Source: Alphaproteobacteria bacterium
Lineage (GTDB): Bacteria; Pseudomonadota; Alphaproteobacteria; Micavibrionales; Micavibrionaceae
Reading direction: 5' to 3'
Assembly (NCBI GenBank): GCA_016125135.1
Contig: WGMJ01000017.1
Coordinates: 62,001-126,000, forward strand
DNA: 64,000 nt
In this document: one piece after another, positions 8,101-16,972 of the stretch
How the letters are laid out: each line of letters begins with the position of its first letter
Numbering within the stretch: the first letter of the stretch is position 1
The notes under the pieces: model-generated
What the model was told of the DNA's origin: nothing
Seen by the model: the letters and a program-made list of their open reading frames with translations, nothing else
Databases searched by the model: none
Position numbers and translations under genes: made by a program

Positions 8101-10508
8101 CCTCTTAATGCGCCACCTAGTTTCGCGGCCACATTGCCCGAGATTTTCTCGGACACAGCTTTCAGATCTTCTTCCGTCAACGTTTTTTGCGTTGGTTGTA
8201 ATGTCACTTCCACAGCAACTGATTTTCTACCCTCGGGGATGCCCTTGCCCGTGTATACATCAAACACGCGGGCATTGGTGATCAGTGCTTTGTCAGCATC
8301 TTTTACGGCACGCACAAGGTCGTTTGCGCTTGTGGCGGCATCAAGCAGAAACGCAAAGTCACGGCTCAGTGGCTGGAATTCAGGCAGTTGCAGTAGTGGT
8401 TTTGCGGTGCCTTTTGCTTTTACCTCGGGGATATTTTCGAGGAAAATTTCAGCGGCCACAGCAGCGTGCTCAATTTTTAATTCCTCAAGTATAGCGGGGT
8501 TCAGTTCACCAAAATAAGCAATTACATTCTGTCCCAGCTTCAGCGCCCCTGCGCGGCCCGGGTGGTAATAGCTTGGCACCTCGCGTGAAAGCTGCGCTTT
8601 CTCGCCGTTCAGGCCCATGCTTTCAAGGACTGCAAAAACATCCGCCTTAACATCAAAAAGGCCAGCAGGCGTTTCTTTCGCGAAGCCTTCTTCCCAGTGC
8701 TTGGGTGCAGTAAAGCCGAAGCGCAGCAATGTTGCTGTCCATGTTTGCTGGAAGTTCTTGTGGCTTACGCCGAATACAGGGCCGGTTTCAAAAAGGGCAG
8801 AGCTGCCAAGACCCTTGTCCCAGTTGCGTTGCGCGGCCTCAAGCAAGTTTGGCACAATTGAAGGGCGCATTGCATTCAACTGTTCGCTAATCGGGTTGCT
8901 CAGCACCATTGCAGGCGGTATTTGGCCGTCTTCAATAAAATGCGCAGCGCGCTTATCTTCCATGAATGACCATGTTACGCATTCGCTTAAGCCCCGTGTG
9001 GTAAGTGCCTGTCGTGCATGCCGGACCGCCTTGAAATTCGCTGTTGGCTTTTCTTGTGTCACGGGTGTATCACGTGTAACTGAAAGCACAGGCAGATTAT
9101 CGTAGCCGTGAATACGTGCGATTTCCTCAACAAGATCCGCTTCGCCCATAATGTCGGGACGCCATGGCGGCACAGCAACATCATAAACGTCGCCTTTTTT
9201 CGTCGGCGTAAAACCAAGTGTTTTTAAAATCTCGATTTGTTTCGCTTCCGGCACATCCATACCGGTGAGAGATTTCACGCGGGTTGTGCGTAATGTCTGG
9301 CTGGCTGGTGCTGCTGGTACATCGCCAGCTTTTACCACTTCGGATGCTTCGCCGCCACACAGCTCCATGATCAGGTTTGTGGCAATCTCAACCGCTTCAA
9401 CTGTAAAAGCGGGGTCAATACCGCGCTCGTTGCGGTAGCGTGCGTCGCTGTTAATTTGTAGCGTGCGGCCTGCGCGGGCAATGCGGAAAGCATCAAAATA
9501 AGCGCACTCAAGATAAACATTTTTTGTTTCTTCAGTGCAGCCTGTATCAAGCCCACCCATAACGCCGCCAAGGCCTACTACGCCGCTATCATCACAAACA
9601 GCGATAACGCCTTCACCAAGCGTATATTCCTTGTCATTCAGCGCCATTAATTTCTCGCCGCCGCGTGAAAGGCGTACATTAATATCGCCCTTCAGTTTGT
9701 CTGCATCAAAAACGTGAAGCGGGCGGCATAAATCAATGCTGAGGTAATTCGTGACATCAACAAGTGCTGATATAGGTTTCTGGCCAATTGATTTGAGCTT
9801 TTGTTGTAGCCATTCAGGCGATTGCTTGTTTGTAACATTCTTGATGTAGCGGCCCATAAAAAGCGGGCAGGCTTCCGTATCACTTGTTGTGACGCTGATC
9901 GGTGATTTGAATTTACCGGCAACTTTCCCTGCACGTGCAAGTGGTTTGAGTGTGCCAAGGCCAGCTGCTGCGAGGTCGCGCGCGATGCCGCGAATGCCAG
10001 CACAATCAGGGCGGTTTGGTGTTAAATTAATTTCAATCAGAATATCATTGAGGCCGTAAAGGTCAGCCATCGGTGTGCCGATTGGCGTATCTGCCGGTAA
10101 GTCAAGAATGCCGTCACTATCTTCCGAGAGCTGCATCTCGGCACCGCTCACCAGCATCCCGTTTGATTCAACATCGCGGATTTTGCTTTTCTTCAATGTA
10201 ACATCAAGGCCGGGGATATAGCTGCCTGAAGGCGCAAAAATTGCTTTCATGCCAGCGCGCGCGTTTGGTGCACCACACACAACTTGTAAAACTTCCGCAC
10301 CTGTATCAACTTTGCACACACGCAAACGGTCCGCATTTGGGTGCTTCTCGGCTTCAACAACATGGGCCACCTTGAAAGGCGCATAAATAGCGGCGCGGTC
10401 TTCCACGCTCTCGACTTCCAGCCCTATCGCAGTCAGGCTCTTACAGATTTCTTCCGTGCTTGCTTTTGTATCCAGATGGTCTTTCAGCCAGCCTATTGTG
10501 AATTTCAT
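8097..10508 (-). CDS. pheT: Phenylalanine--tRNA ligase beta subunit
   Basis: 803 residues, full length. Starts MKFTIGWLKDHLDTKAS. A tRNA-binding OB fold (about 40-150) contains HPNADRLRVCKVDTG and VVCGAPNARAGMKAIFAPSG. A B3/B4 region follows (DVTNYLSIDLCRPLHVFDADKL pattern, in part), then B5, and the C-terminal FDX-ACB anticodon-binding domain begins near FQPLSRDFAFLLD. It works as an alpha2-beta2 enzyme with PheS. pheS is normally directly upstream of pheT, but here the upstream neighbour is an unrelated gene on the other strand, so pheS must lie elsewhere. Confidence 0.95.
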   Translation of the reverse strand: MKFTIGWLKDHLDTKASTEEICKSLTAIGLEVESVEDRAAIYAPFKVAHVVEAEKHPNADRLRVCKVDTGAEVLQVVCGAPNARAGMKAIFAPSGSYIPGLDVTLKKSKIRDVESNGMLVSGAEMQLSEDSDGILDLPADTPIGTPMADLYGLNDILIEINLTPNRPDCAGIRGIARDLAAAGLGTLKPLARAGKVAGKFKSPISVTTSDTEACPLFMGRYIKNVTNKQSPEWLQQKLKSIGQKPISALVDVTNYLSIDLCRPLHVFDADKLKGDINVRLSRGGEKLMALNDKEYTLGEGVIAVCDDSGVVGLGGVMGGLDTGCTEETKNVYLECAYFDAFRIARAGRTLQINSDARYRNERGIDPAFTVEAVEIATNLIMELCGGEASEVVKAGDVPAAPASQTLRTTRVKSLTGMDVPEAKQIEILKTLGFTPTKKGDVYDVAVPPWRPDIMGEADLVEEIARIHGYDNLPVLSVTRDTPVTQEKPTANFKAVRHARQALTTRGLSECVTWSFMEDKRAAHFIEDGQIPPAMVLSNPISEQLNAMRPSIVPNLLEAAQRNWDKGLGSSALFETGPVFGVSHKNFQQTWTATLLRFGFTAPKHWEEGFAKETPAGLFDVKADVFAVLESMGLNGEKAQLSREVPSYYHPGRAGALKLGQNVIAYFGELNPAILEELKIEHAAVAAEIFLENIPEVKAKGTAKPLLQLPEFQPLSRDFAFLLDAATSANDLVRAVKDADKALITNARVFDVYTGKGIPEGRKSVAVEVTLQPTQKTLTEEDLKAVSEKISGNVAAKLGGALRG

Positions 10509-10640
10509 TTTATGCGTCTTCTTTCGTTCCCTCTTTTTCTACAGGCCATATATAAGGAAACATATAAGAATTTAATCCATTTGTAAAGGACAAAATCCCT
10601 ATTTTATAAAAACGTATGAAAAACAAAGGCTTAAAAGGCA

Positions 10641-10675
10641 GCGGCCAGTCTCATATCGCTATGAATACTGGCCGC
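10641..10675. repeat. Inverted repeat in the pheT upstream region
   Basis: GCGGCCAGT and ACTGGCCGC form perfect 9-base arms around a 17-base spacer. It sits mid-way in the 319-base gap between pheT and the HExxH protein gene (10509-10827). On the minus strand it would lie in the pheT leader or upstream of its promoter. No clear T run follows it on either strand. Apart from this, the gap holds AT-rich sequence, with a plausible weak minus-strand promoter around 10555-10590 and no supported gene. Confidence 0.5.
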
Positions 10676-10827
10676 ATGGGAAACAAACGCCGCAGAAACC
10701 AATATGTTCCCATAGCCTGAAAAAATTCTGCAATCGCAATAAAACTTCATTTTTTTCTTGAACCTATGCCGAAAATTTCGCTAGGGTCAGTTAAATAATT
10801 AAAAATTAAGTAAAACAGGGATCGGCG

Positions 10828-11820
10828 ATGAGATTATCAGGAACAGGCAAAAGCCTGGGGCTTTCAATTATTTTTGCGGCTTCTGCCCTTACGGGGCCTT
10901 CAGCCATTGCACAGGTTGCACCAACAGCACCTTCGACCAGTTATGAAGAAAATATGGACGAGCAAATTGTAGTTACCGCACCACAATGCTACAGCCCAAC
11001 GACCGATAATCGGGCGGGCCCTCATGCGGGTTTGGTCAATGAAGCTGTGCAGATTCTAAATAGTACACGCGCTGGCCGTTACTTATATCAGCAAGGCTAT
11101 ATCAATTATCCGGAAGGGCGTGCGGAAACGCCCTTGCGCATTTGTATGCTGGAGTCGTTAAACGATAGTTTGGACGGTGCACATTATGATTTCGAAAGTA
11201 ATATTTTCTATACGCGCACAAATGTAACGCCCGCACGTTTAGCCAGTTCGTTGGGGCATGAATTGTCGCATCGTGAACAGGAATCTAATGGTGCAGTCAC
11301 GGAAATTACCTCGCTTACGCCTGATGATGGTGTTTTTACTGTCGTAACAATGGAAGCCTCAGCAGGTGCTATTCAAGCCGCGCTTGATGCCGAGCTTATG
11401 CAACAGGGCCACAGGCTCTATACAGCCGAGCAACTTGCTGATCCGCATTCTGATATTGTGCAAGTCCGGAATTTACAGACATTTTATGAAGCTGCTGGCA
11501 ATAATGTATTCGGCATTCGCAGTGATTCCGATATTGTAAACGGTATGGCGGCAGTCTTTGACCGGATGGTCTATGATAATAGCCTGCGTCACCGCTCGCG
11601 CGACCGTGTTGTACGCTCTTTCTGTTCTCTGATATCAGATATGGGCATATGGAGTGAGCGTGAAATAAACCGTGGTGATTTCTTGCGCGATGTTGTCGGT
11701 GGATCTCCGTATTCCAACAGAAGTTTTGTGCCAGCCGGACGGTTCCAGCGCCTTGATATTCTCACAACCTATGGCGCAGAGAACCGTATATGCCGTTACG
11801 GCGGCATGATGGCTGATTGA
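10828..11820 (+). CDS. Secreted putative metallopeptidase (HExxH) of unknown family
   Basis: 330 residues with an N-terminal signal peptide (basic start, hydrophobic LGLSIIFAASALTG, likely cleavage after AIAQ near residue 30). The mature part contains LGHELSHREQ, an HExxH motif that fits a zincin metallopeptidase, at about residues 148-157; no third zinc ligand can be assigned by eye. The rest is unfamiliar: four or so cysteines (AAPQCYS, RICMLE, RSFCSLI, NRICRYG) could form disulfides in the periplasm. A good AGGGATCGGCG stretch precedes ATG 10828. It is monocistronic and convergent with the LysR gene downstream. Confidence 0.65.
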   Translation: MRLSGTGKSLGLSIIFAASALTGPSAIAQVAPTAPSTSYEENMDEQIVVTAPQCYSPTTDNRAGPHAGLVNEAVQILNSTRAGRYLYQQGYINYPEGRAETPLRICMLESLNDSLDGAHYDFESNIFYTRTNVTPARLASSLGHELSHREQESNGAVTEITSLTPDDGVFTVVTMEASAGAIQAALDAELMQQGHRLYTAEQLADPHSDIVQVRNLQTFYEAAGNNVFGIRSDSDIVNGMAAVFDRMVYDNSLRHRSRDRVVRSFCSLISDMGIWSEREINRGDFLRDVVGGSPYSNRSFVPAGRFQRLDILTTYGAENRICRYGGMMAD

Positions 11821-11835
11821 TTCAGCGGCGCCACT

Positions 11836-12696
11836 TTAAGCAGCGTGTATGGTCTGCCATAGTTTTTCCGGCATAGCGGCCAAAGGCTTTTGCAGTCGTA
11901 GTAATGATATTTTGCATGGCAGACGGGCGTTAGCCACAGGCACCAAATAACCATCTTTCAAGTCTTCTTTAATAAGGCTTTCCTGCAAAATGCTGATGCC
12001 AAACCCCGCTAGTGTCATGGCTTTCAGCAGTTCACTTGAGGGGCTTTCAAAAACAGTGCGTGCATCGGTAAGCCACGCCACATTTTTTATTGCTTCTTGC
12101 TTGCAGGCATACATATACGAATCTTTAGGGTAGGAAAGTATATCTGTGAGAGTTTTGTCAGTATGTGATGCGCGGACGGGAATAAAACAATCCTCACCAA
12201 TATCCACGCTGTCTATTCCATCCATATCAAAGCAAGGGTTTACGCCCTCAGCTGTTAGGATAATAGCAAGGTCGGCGATACCATTGCGCAAATCCTTCAC
12301 CGAACGTGAGCTTGTATCTGTTGTCACGCGGATCATCAGGTCAGGGACTTGCCGTTGTAATTTCTTGTACCAATCCGGAAAGAACGTCACGGAAAGTGAA
12401 TGCGGCATGCTGAGGTAAACGGGATTCGGCATATCGCTGACATGGCTTTGCACATCTTCCTTGGCGTTTTTAATGCTTTCAAGTAATGTACGGGCGTGGG
12501 TTAAAAAACGCTCGCCCACCTTTGTAAGCGAAACAGGTGTAGTCGTGCGGTCAACCAATGTTGTATCAAGGCTGGCTTCAAGCGACTGGATACGCCGTGA
12601 GAAAGCTGACTGCGTTACAAAACGCGCTTCAGCCGCTCTTGAAAAAGAACGGCTGTCAGCGAGCGCTATAAAATCGGCAATACTATCTATATCCAT
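11836..12696 (-). CDS. LysR-family transcriptional regulator
   Basis: 286 residues. The first 65 form the typical winged helix-turn-helix: DFIALADSRSFSRAAE, FVTQSAFSRRIQSLE, and the wing LVDRTTTPVSLTKVGERFL. The remainder is the substrate-binding-like effector domain. It lies 28 bases downstream of a HAD hydrolase gene on the same strand rather than divergent from a target, so its regulon cannot be guessed from context. It is slightly shorter than the usual 295-310 residues, with the loss spread through the effector domain. Confidence 0.9.
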   Translation of the reverse strand: MDIDSIADFIALADSRSFSRAAEARFVTQSAFSRRIQSLEASLDTTLVDRTTTPVSLTKVGERFLTHARTLLESIKNAKEDVQSHVSDMPNPVYLSMPHSLSVTFFPDWYKKLQRQVPDLMIRVTTDTSSRSVKDLRNGIADLAIILTAEGVNPCFDMDGIDSVDIGEDCFIPVRASHTDKTLTDILSYPKDSYMYACKQEAIKNVAWLTDARTVFESPSSELLKAMTLAGFGISILQESLIKEDLKDGYLVPVANARLPCKISLLRLQKPLAAMPEKLWQTIHAA

Positions 12697-12724
12697 CAGC
12701 TAACTATATACAGCTTTGCTGGAA

Positions 12725-13342
12725 TTACAATTTTAACGCATCGCGTACGGTTGTGGCGTCTTTAAAGACAATGCCATTCCAGCCTACAGCCTGCCGTGCC
12801 GCCGCAACATTGCTTTCTTTATCGTCGAAGTAGTACACATCATGACCCGCAAGGTTAAAGCGTGCGTGAGCACGCTTAAAGATTCCCGGATCTGGCTTCT
12901 TGATGCCTTCCTCACCGGAAACAACAATATCGTTAAACAGCCCGGTGATGGGCTGGTAAGCGGTTTTCAAAGCCTGGAAGGTATCTGCCGCCCAATTGGT
13001 CAGGCCATAAATCTTGTAGCCCTTGTCAGCAATTTCCTGAATTGTTTCTTCCATGTTTGGCAATACTTCACGGACTTGTTGAAGGAAATTGTGGTCAGCT
13101 TCAAATTCACGGATAAAAGGCGCCCAGTGCGGGTGCTGTTCTGCTAATGCATTTGTCACATCCCGCATGTTACCAATATTCGCAGCCGAGCGTGCTTTTT
13201 TCGTGAAAATATTCTGGAGGAAGAATTCCAGCTCACCACTTTTATTATGTTCTTCGAAAATCTCACGGTACATTTCAGTCGCGGATGTCCTGAAAATAAC
13301 GCCGCCAAAATCAAATACAACTGCTTTTTTCTCTAGTGTCAT
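12725..13342 (-). CDS. HAD-superfamily hydrolase, subfamily IA
   Basis: About 205 residues. Motif I is VVFDFGGVIF (nucleophile and acid/base position DFG, with Gly in place of the second Asp as in epoxide-hydrolase-like and some haloacid-dehalogenase members), motif II is GLTNW, motif III is KKPDPGIF, and motif IV is YFDDKESN. It probably acts on a small phosphate ester or related substrate. The frame extends to GTG 13354, but GGAGG lies 5 bases before ATG 13342, which is the supported start. It is likely transcribed with the downstream LysR gene. Confidence 0.85.
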   Translation of the reverse strand: MTLEKKAVVFDFGGVIFRTSATEMYREIFEEHNKSGELEFFLQNIFTKKARSAANIGNMRDVTNALAEQHPHWAPFIREFEADHNFLQQVREVLPNMEETIQEIADKGYKIYGLTNWAADTFQALKTAYQPITGLFNDIVVSGEEGIKKPDPGIFKRAHARFNLAGHDVYYFDDKESNVAAARQAVGWNGIVFKDATTVRDALKL

Positions 13343-13435
13343 TGTATCCTCCACAAGGTTATGAAGGCAATGTAGATGTGGCAGCGAACTTTGTGAAATT
13401 CATTAACTGCATAAGGTATGCAGAAACGGAATAGG

Positions 13436-15370
13436 CTAGTTCTTCCACCGCTCCAGCCACGCTTGGAACATTAGAATAACCCAAAGTTCGTTCGGGTAGT
13501 TAGCAGTGCCATCGCGGTGGCGCTGCCAGAGTGTTTGTACCTTGCTGTTATCAAGATAGCCTTGTGCAAGAATGGTTTCGGTCGAGAGTAAGTCTCCTGC
13601 CCAGTCTTTCAAGCCACCACGAAGCCAGTGTGTAATAGGCGGCGAGAAGCCACGTTTGGGCCGCTCGAACATTTCTTCCGGTACATGGCGTTTCAACACT
13701 TGTTTGATAATCCACTTCCCGCTGTCTCCGCGTAATTTATATGAAAGCGGCAAGCGTGTCATAAATTCAAATATACGTGTATCAAGAAATGGTGCGCGAC
13801 ATTCCAGCGCTACAGCCATGCTGGCACGGTCAACCTTTGTTAAAATATCATGTGGCAAATAGAAAAGCGTATCGCGGATCAGCATCTCTTCCTGAAAGTT
13901 TGTGCGCGTCGGGAAAGTATTTTTCAAACTATCCCATGTTGTGTCAGGCGTTTTCAGGAAATCATTCGCGTTATTAATGTAGCCCATCAAATACCAGAAA
14001 ACATCTTGTTCGGTTTTGAGATCTAGAAGTGTAACGCCTTTCAGATAACGTTCGGTTTTCAAGCTATCGCCGCCTGCAAGGCCTGAAAGCGCAGGGAATA
14101 AGGCGGGGCTTTCCAGCATCTTCGCGGCGGCCGCGCGTAACGGGTGTGGGATAAATTTCAGCATGTTCCAGAGTTTTGGTACCAGCCAGTGGCGGCGGTA
14201 TCCGCCTGCCATTTCATCGCCACCATCACCAGAAAGTGCAACGGTCACATGCTTGCGCGCAAAGGCCGATACAAGATGAGTGGGAATTTGTGATGGGTCG
14301 GCAAATGGCTCATCAAACATCGTTGGCAGCTTTGGTACAACAGCAAGGGCATCAGCATCCGTCATATATTGTTCGTGATGCTCGGTGCCAAGATGCTGCG
14401 CCACCTCTTTGGCAAATTCAGCCTCGTTATAATTCTTCTCTTCAAAGCCAATCGTATAGGTGCGTACCTTTTGCGCACTTTCCTTTTGCATGAGAGCCAC
14501 AACAGTGCTGGAATCAATCCCGCCCGAAAGGAATGCGCCCAGCGGCACATCTGAAATAAAGCGGTCTTTCACGCATTGGCGCAGCAATGTTTCCAATGCA
14601 TCAATGGCTTCGGTTTCTGAGAGTTGCAGCTTGTTTTGTGCGCCATGTAATGAAGCCTCATTTGCACTCCAATGCGGATTAAAGAGTGCAGAGAGATCTT
14701 GTTTTGGCTTTAAATTCGCCAGCTTTAATGTCGCGCGGTGGGCAGGGGGCACCATCCAGACATTTTCAAAAATACAAAATGGGGCCGGCACGCAAGCAAA
14801 TTTCAGATACAGCGAAAGTGCATGCTGGTTCAGTGCGGGGTGAAAGTTAGGATGCGTATGGAATGATTTCAGCTCTGATGAAAAAAAAACATCATTGCCT
14901 GCCCAGCCAACATAAAGCGGCTTTTTCCCAAAATGGTCGCGCCATATATGAACAGCTTCTTCCTGCTTGTCCCACAGAATAAGCGCAAACATGCCACGTA
15001 TTTTTCCAAGCCCCGCATCAACACCCCATTCTTCAACACTTGCCAGAATGGTTTCGGTATCTGACGTACCACGAAATTTATGTCCTTTTGCGGCCAACAC
15101 TTCGCGCACATCATTATGCGTGTAAAATTCACCATTAAATGAAAGCATATAACGCCCTGATGCCGATTCCATAGGCTGATAACCAGCGGGCGAGAGGTCG
15201 ATAATCGCAAGGCGGCGTTGGGCTAGGGCAACGGGCCGCGTGTCATCATGCCATGTGCCTTCTGAGTCAGGGCCACGATGCGCAATCGCATTATTCATTC
15301 GTGACAAAATATCAACGCGCTCCTCTTTGGAGCGGTTTGAAAGAAAAATTGCACCGGTAATGCCACACAT
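13436..15370 (-). CDS. asnB: Asparagine synthase (glutamine-hydrolysing)
   Basis: 644 residues. The N-terminal class II glutamine amidotransferase starts at Cys2 (MCGITGAIF), with AHRGPDSEG and LAQRRLAIIDLS following. The C-terminal synthetase domain has the PP-loop LSGGIDSSTVVALM near residue 280 and an ALSGDGGDEMAGGYRRH segment. It transfers glutamine amide nitrogen to aspartate through an adenylated intermediate. Members of this family also sit in polysaccharide or secondary-metabolite loci, but no such neighbours are present. Transcribed alone, divergent from gabD. Confidence 0.9.
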   Translation of the reverse strand: MCGITGAIFLSNRSKEERVDILSRMNNAIAHRGPDSEGTWHDDTRPVALAQRRLAIIDLSPAGYQPMESASGRYMLSFNGEFYTHNDVREVLAAKGHKFRGTSDTETILASVEEWGVDAGLGKIRGMFALILWDKQEEAVHIWRDHFGKKPLYVGWAGNDVFFSSELKSFHTHPNFHPALNQHALSLYLKFACVPAPFCIFENVWMVPPAHRATLKLANLKPKQDLSALFNPHWSANEASLHGAQNKLQLSETEAIDALETLLRQCVKDRFISDVPLGAFLSGGIDSSTVVALMQKESAQKVRTYTIGFEEKNYNEAEFAKEVAQHLGTEHHEQYMTDADALAVVPKLPTMFDEPFADPSQIPTHLVSAFARKHVTVALSGDGGDEMAGGYRRHWLVPKLWNMLKFIPHPLRAAAAKMLESPALFPALSGLAGGDSLKTERYLKGVTLLDLKTEQDVFWYLMGYINNANDFLKTPDTTWDSLKNTFPTRTNFQEEMLIRDTLFYLPHDILTKVDRASMAVALECRAPFLDTRIFEFMTRLPLSYKLRGDSGKWIIKQVLKRHVPEEMFERPKRGFSPPITHWLRGGLKDWAGDLLSTETILAQGYLDNSKVQTLWQRHRDGTANYPNELWVILMFQAWLERWKN

Positions 15371-15434
15371 GGTCGTTATTAAACCACAGAGCGCAGGGCT
15401 ATGAAAGCGGGGCTATTTGCGCTATTAAAAAAAG

Positions 15435-16847
15435 ATGCAAAACACATCTTTCAGGCAAGAAGCCTATATTAATGGTGCGTGGGAAACCTCCACAAAAACT
15501 TTTCCCGTAACAAATCCGGCGAGTGGTCAGGTGCTGGCACAAGTGCCAGACCTTGGCACAGAAGCTTTTGAAAAAGCTGTGCAGGCTGCACAAGCTGCTT
15601 TCAAACCGTGGGCGGCTCTATTACCTAAAGAGCGCGGCGCTTATTTGAAAAAATGGAGCGCACTGATTGCAGAAAATGCTGAAAGCCTTGCACAGCTTCT
15701 TACAAGCGAGCAGGGTAAGCCAATTGAAGAATCGCGTAATGAAGTCAATGGTGCTGCCGGAACAGTTGAATGGTTCGCTGAAGAGGCGCGCAGAAACTAC
15801 GGGGAGATTGTTCCCCCGCCGCGTGAAAATTTGCGGCTTGAAGTGCAATACGTGCCACTTGGTGTTGTGGCGGCTATTACTCCGTGGAATTTTCCGGTCT
15901 CTATGGTTACGCGCAAGGTTGCACCTGCCATTGCAGCTGGATGCACTGTTGTGCTGAAGCCTTCCGAAGAAACGCCACTCTGCGCACTCGCACTGGCCTC
16001 ATTGGCTGAAAAAGCTGGCATCCCTAAAGGTGTTGTAAATGTTGTAACAGCAGGCGCTGCAGGCGCTGCGGCGTTTGGCCAATTGATGTGTAGCCATACA
16101 CTTGTGCGCAAGATTTCTTTCACGGGTTCAACGGCTGTTGGAAGAATTCTGATGCAACAAGCGGGTGCACAGATTAAAAAAGTCGGTCTAGAACTTGGTG
16201 GCAATGCGCCGTTCATTATTTTTGCTTCGGCCGATCTTGAAAAAGCGGTTGAGGGTTTGATCGCAAATAAATTCCGCAATGCGGGGCAAACCTGCATTTG
16301 TGCAAACCGCATTTTTGTCGAGAAGGGCGCCGAAGGAAAAATCATCAAGCTGCTAGAAGAGAAACTGAAAGAAGCAAATATCGGGCCGCTCATCAACAAG
16401 GAGGCCAAAGAAAAAGTCGAAGAGCTTTTAGCGGATTCACAAAAACACGGTGCCAAGGCTGTAACGGTCTCACGCAATAATGGCGAAGGGCTGTATTGTA
16501 ACCCCGTTATTCTGACGGGTGTGCCAGTGCAGGCACGGATCTTCCGCGAAGAAATTTTCGGGCCCGTTGCCCCCATTTACAGCTTCGAATCGGAAGATGA
16601 GGTCATTGTAGCGGCCAACGACACCGAGTACGGGCTGGCCGCCTACATATATAGTGGGGATCTGGCACAAGGGCAGCGGATCATGGCCGGTCTGGATTAT
16701 GGCATGGTGGGCTTCAATCAGGTGCCTTTAGCCTATGAGGGGGTGCCCTTTGGAGGCATGAAACAGTCCGGAATTGGCCGCGAAGGAGGCCATTGGGGAA
16801 TGAAGGAATTCATGGAAATCAAATACTTAGCCATAGAAACACGATAG
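15435..16847 (+). CDS. gabD: NAD(P)-dependent succinate-semialdehyde dehydrogenase
   Basis: 470 residues of the aldehyde dehydrogenase superfamily. ITPWNFPVSMVTRK is the cofactor-binding signature of the SSADH branch, LELGGNAPFI holds the general base Glu253, and NAGQTCICANR holds catalytic Cys287 with the adjacent second Cys seen in GabD. It oxidises succinate semialdehyde to succinate, typically closing the GABA shunt. No GABA aminotransferase gene adjoins it. The next gene is the giant adhesin, separated by its own promoter. Confidence 0.88.
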   Translation: MQNTSFRQEAYINGAWETSTKTFPVTNPASGQVLAQVPDLGTEAFEKAVQAAQAAFKPWAALLPKERGAYLKKWSALIAENAESLAQLLTSEQGKPIEESRNEVNGAAGTVEWFAEEARRNYGEIVPPPRENLRLEVQYVPLGVVAAITPWNFPVSMVTRKVAPAIAAGCTVVLKPSEETPLCALALASLAEKAGIPKGVVNVVTAGAAGAAAFGQLMCSHTLVRKISFTGSTAVGRILMQQAGAQIKKVGLELGGNAPFIIFASADLEKAVEGLIANKFRNAGQTCICANRIFVEKGAEGKIIKLLEEKLKEANIGPLINKEAKEKVEELLADSQKHGAKAVTVSRNNGEGLYCNPVILTGVPVQARIFREEIFGPVAPIYSFESEDEVIVAANDTEYGLAAYIYSGDLAQGQRIMAGLDYGMVGFNQVPLAYEGVPFGGMKQSGIGREGGHWGMKEFMEIKYLAIETR

Positions 16848-16867
16848 TTCCCCGTTAAAAGTTAATA

Positions 16868-16892
16868 AATTATGAAGTCTTTTTTCATAATT
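16868..16892. repeat. Perfect inverted repeat before the adhesin promoter
   Basis: AATTATGAA and TTCATAATT are perfect 9-base arms around a 7-base T-rich spacer. The repeat ends 3 bases before the -35 hexamer of the adhesin promoter. It may be a regulator operator; it could also be a weak terminator for gabD, though no T run follows it. Confidence 0.55.
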
Positions 16893-16894
16893 GC

Positions 16895-16923
16895 TTGACG
16901 TAGGGTTAATTTTCCGTTAATAA
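16895..16923 (+). promoter_or_regulatory. Promoter of the giant adhesin gene
   Basis: TTGACG (16895-16900) and TAATAA (16918-16923) are separated by 17 bases, a good housekeeping-type promoter. The predicted start is about 40 bases before the adhesin ATG, which has AAGGAG 6 bases upstream of it. Confidence 0.6.
16906..16920. promoter_or_regulatory. CtrA-type box within the adhesin promoter
   Basis: TTAATTTTCCGTTAA is a perfect TTAA-N7-TTAA. It lies between and over the -35 and -10 elements of the adhesin promoter, where CtrA binding would directly affect RNA polymerase. Motif definition is from Caulobacter CtrA; binding here is inferred. Confidence 0.5.
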
Positions 16924-16972
16924 TAGACCACCTCAAAGTACCAAAGTAGTGGGTTTTTATTAAGGAGCATTC

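Noticed and set aside
10616-10720. 34-codon basic frame upstream of the HExxH gene
   Set aside because: It lies across the inverted repeat, lacks a ribosome site and is too short to support alone.
12696-12725. LysR gene divergent from a target operon
   Set aside because: The only close neighbour upstream is on the same strand, so the classical divergent arrangement is absent.
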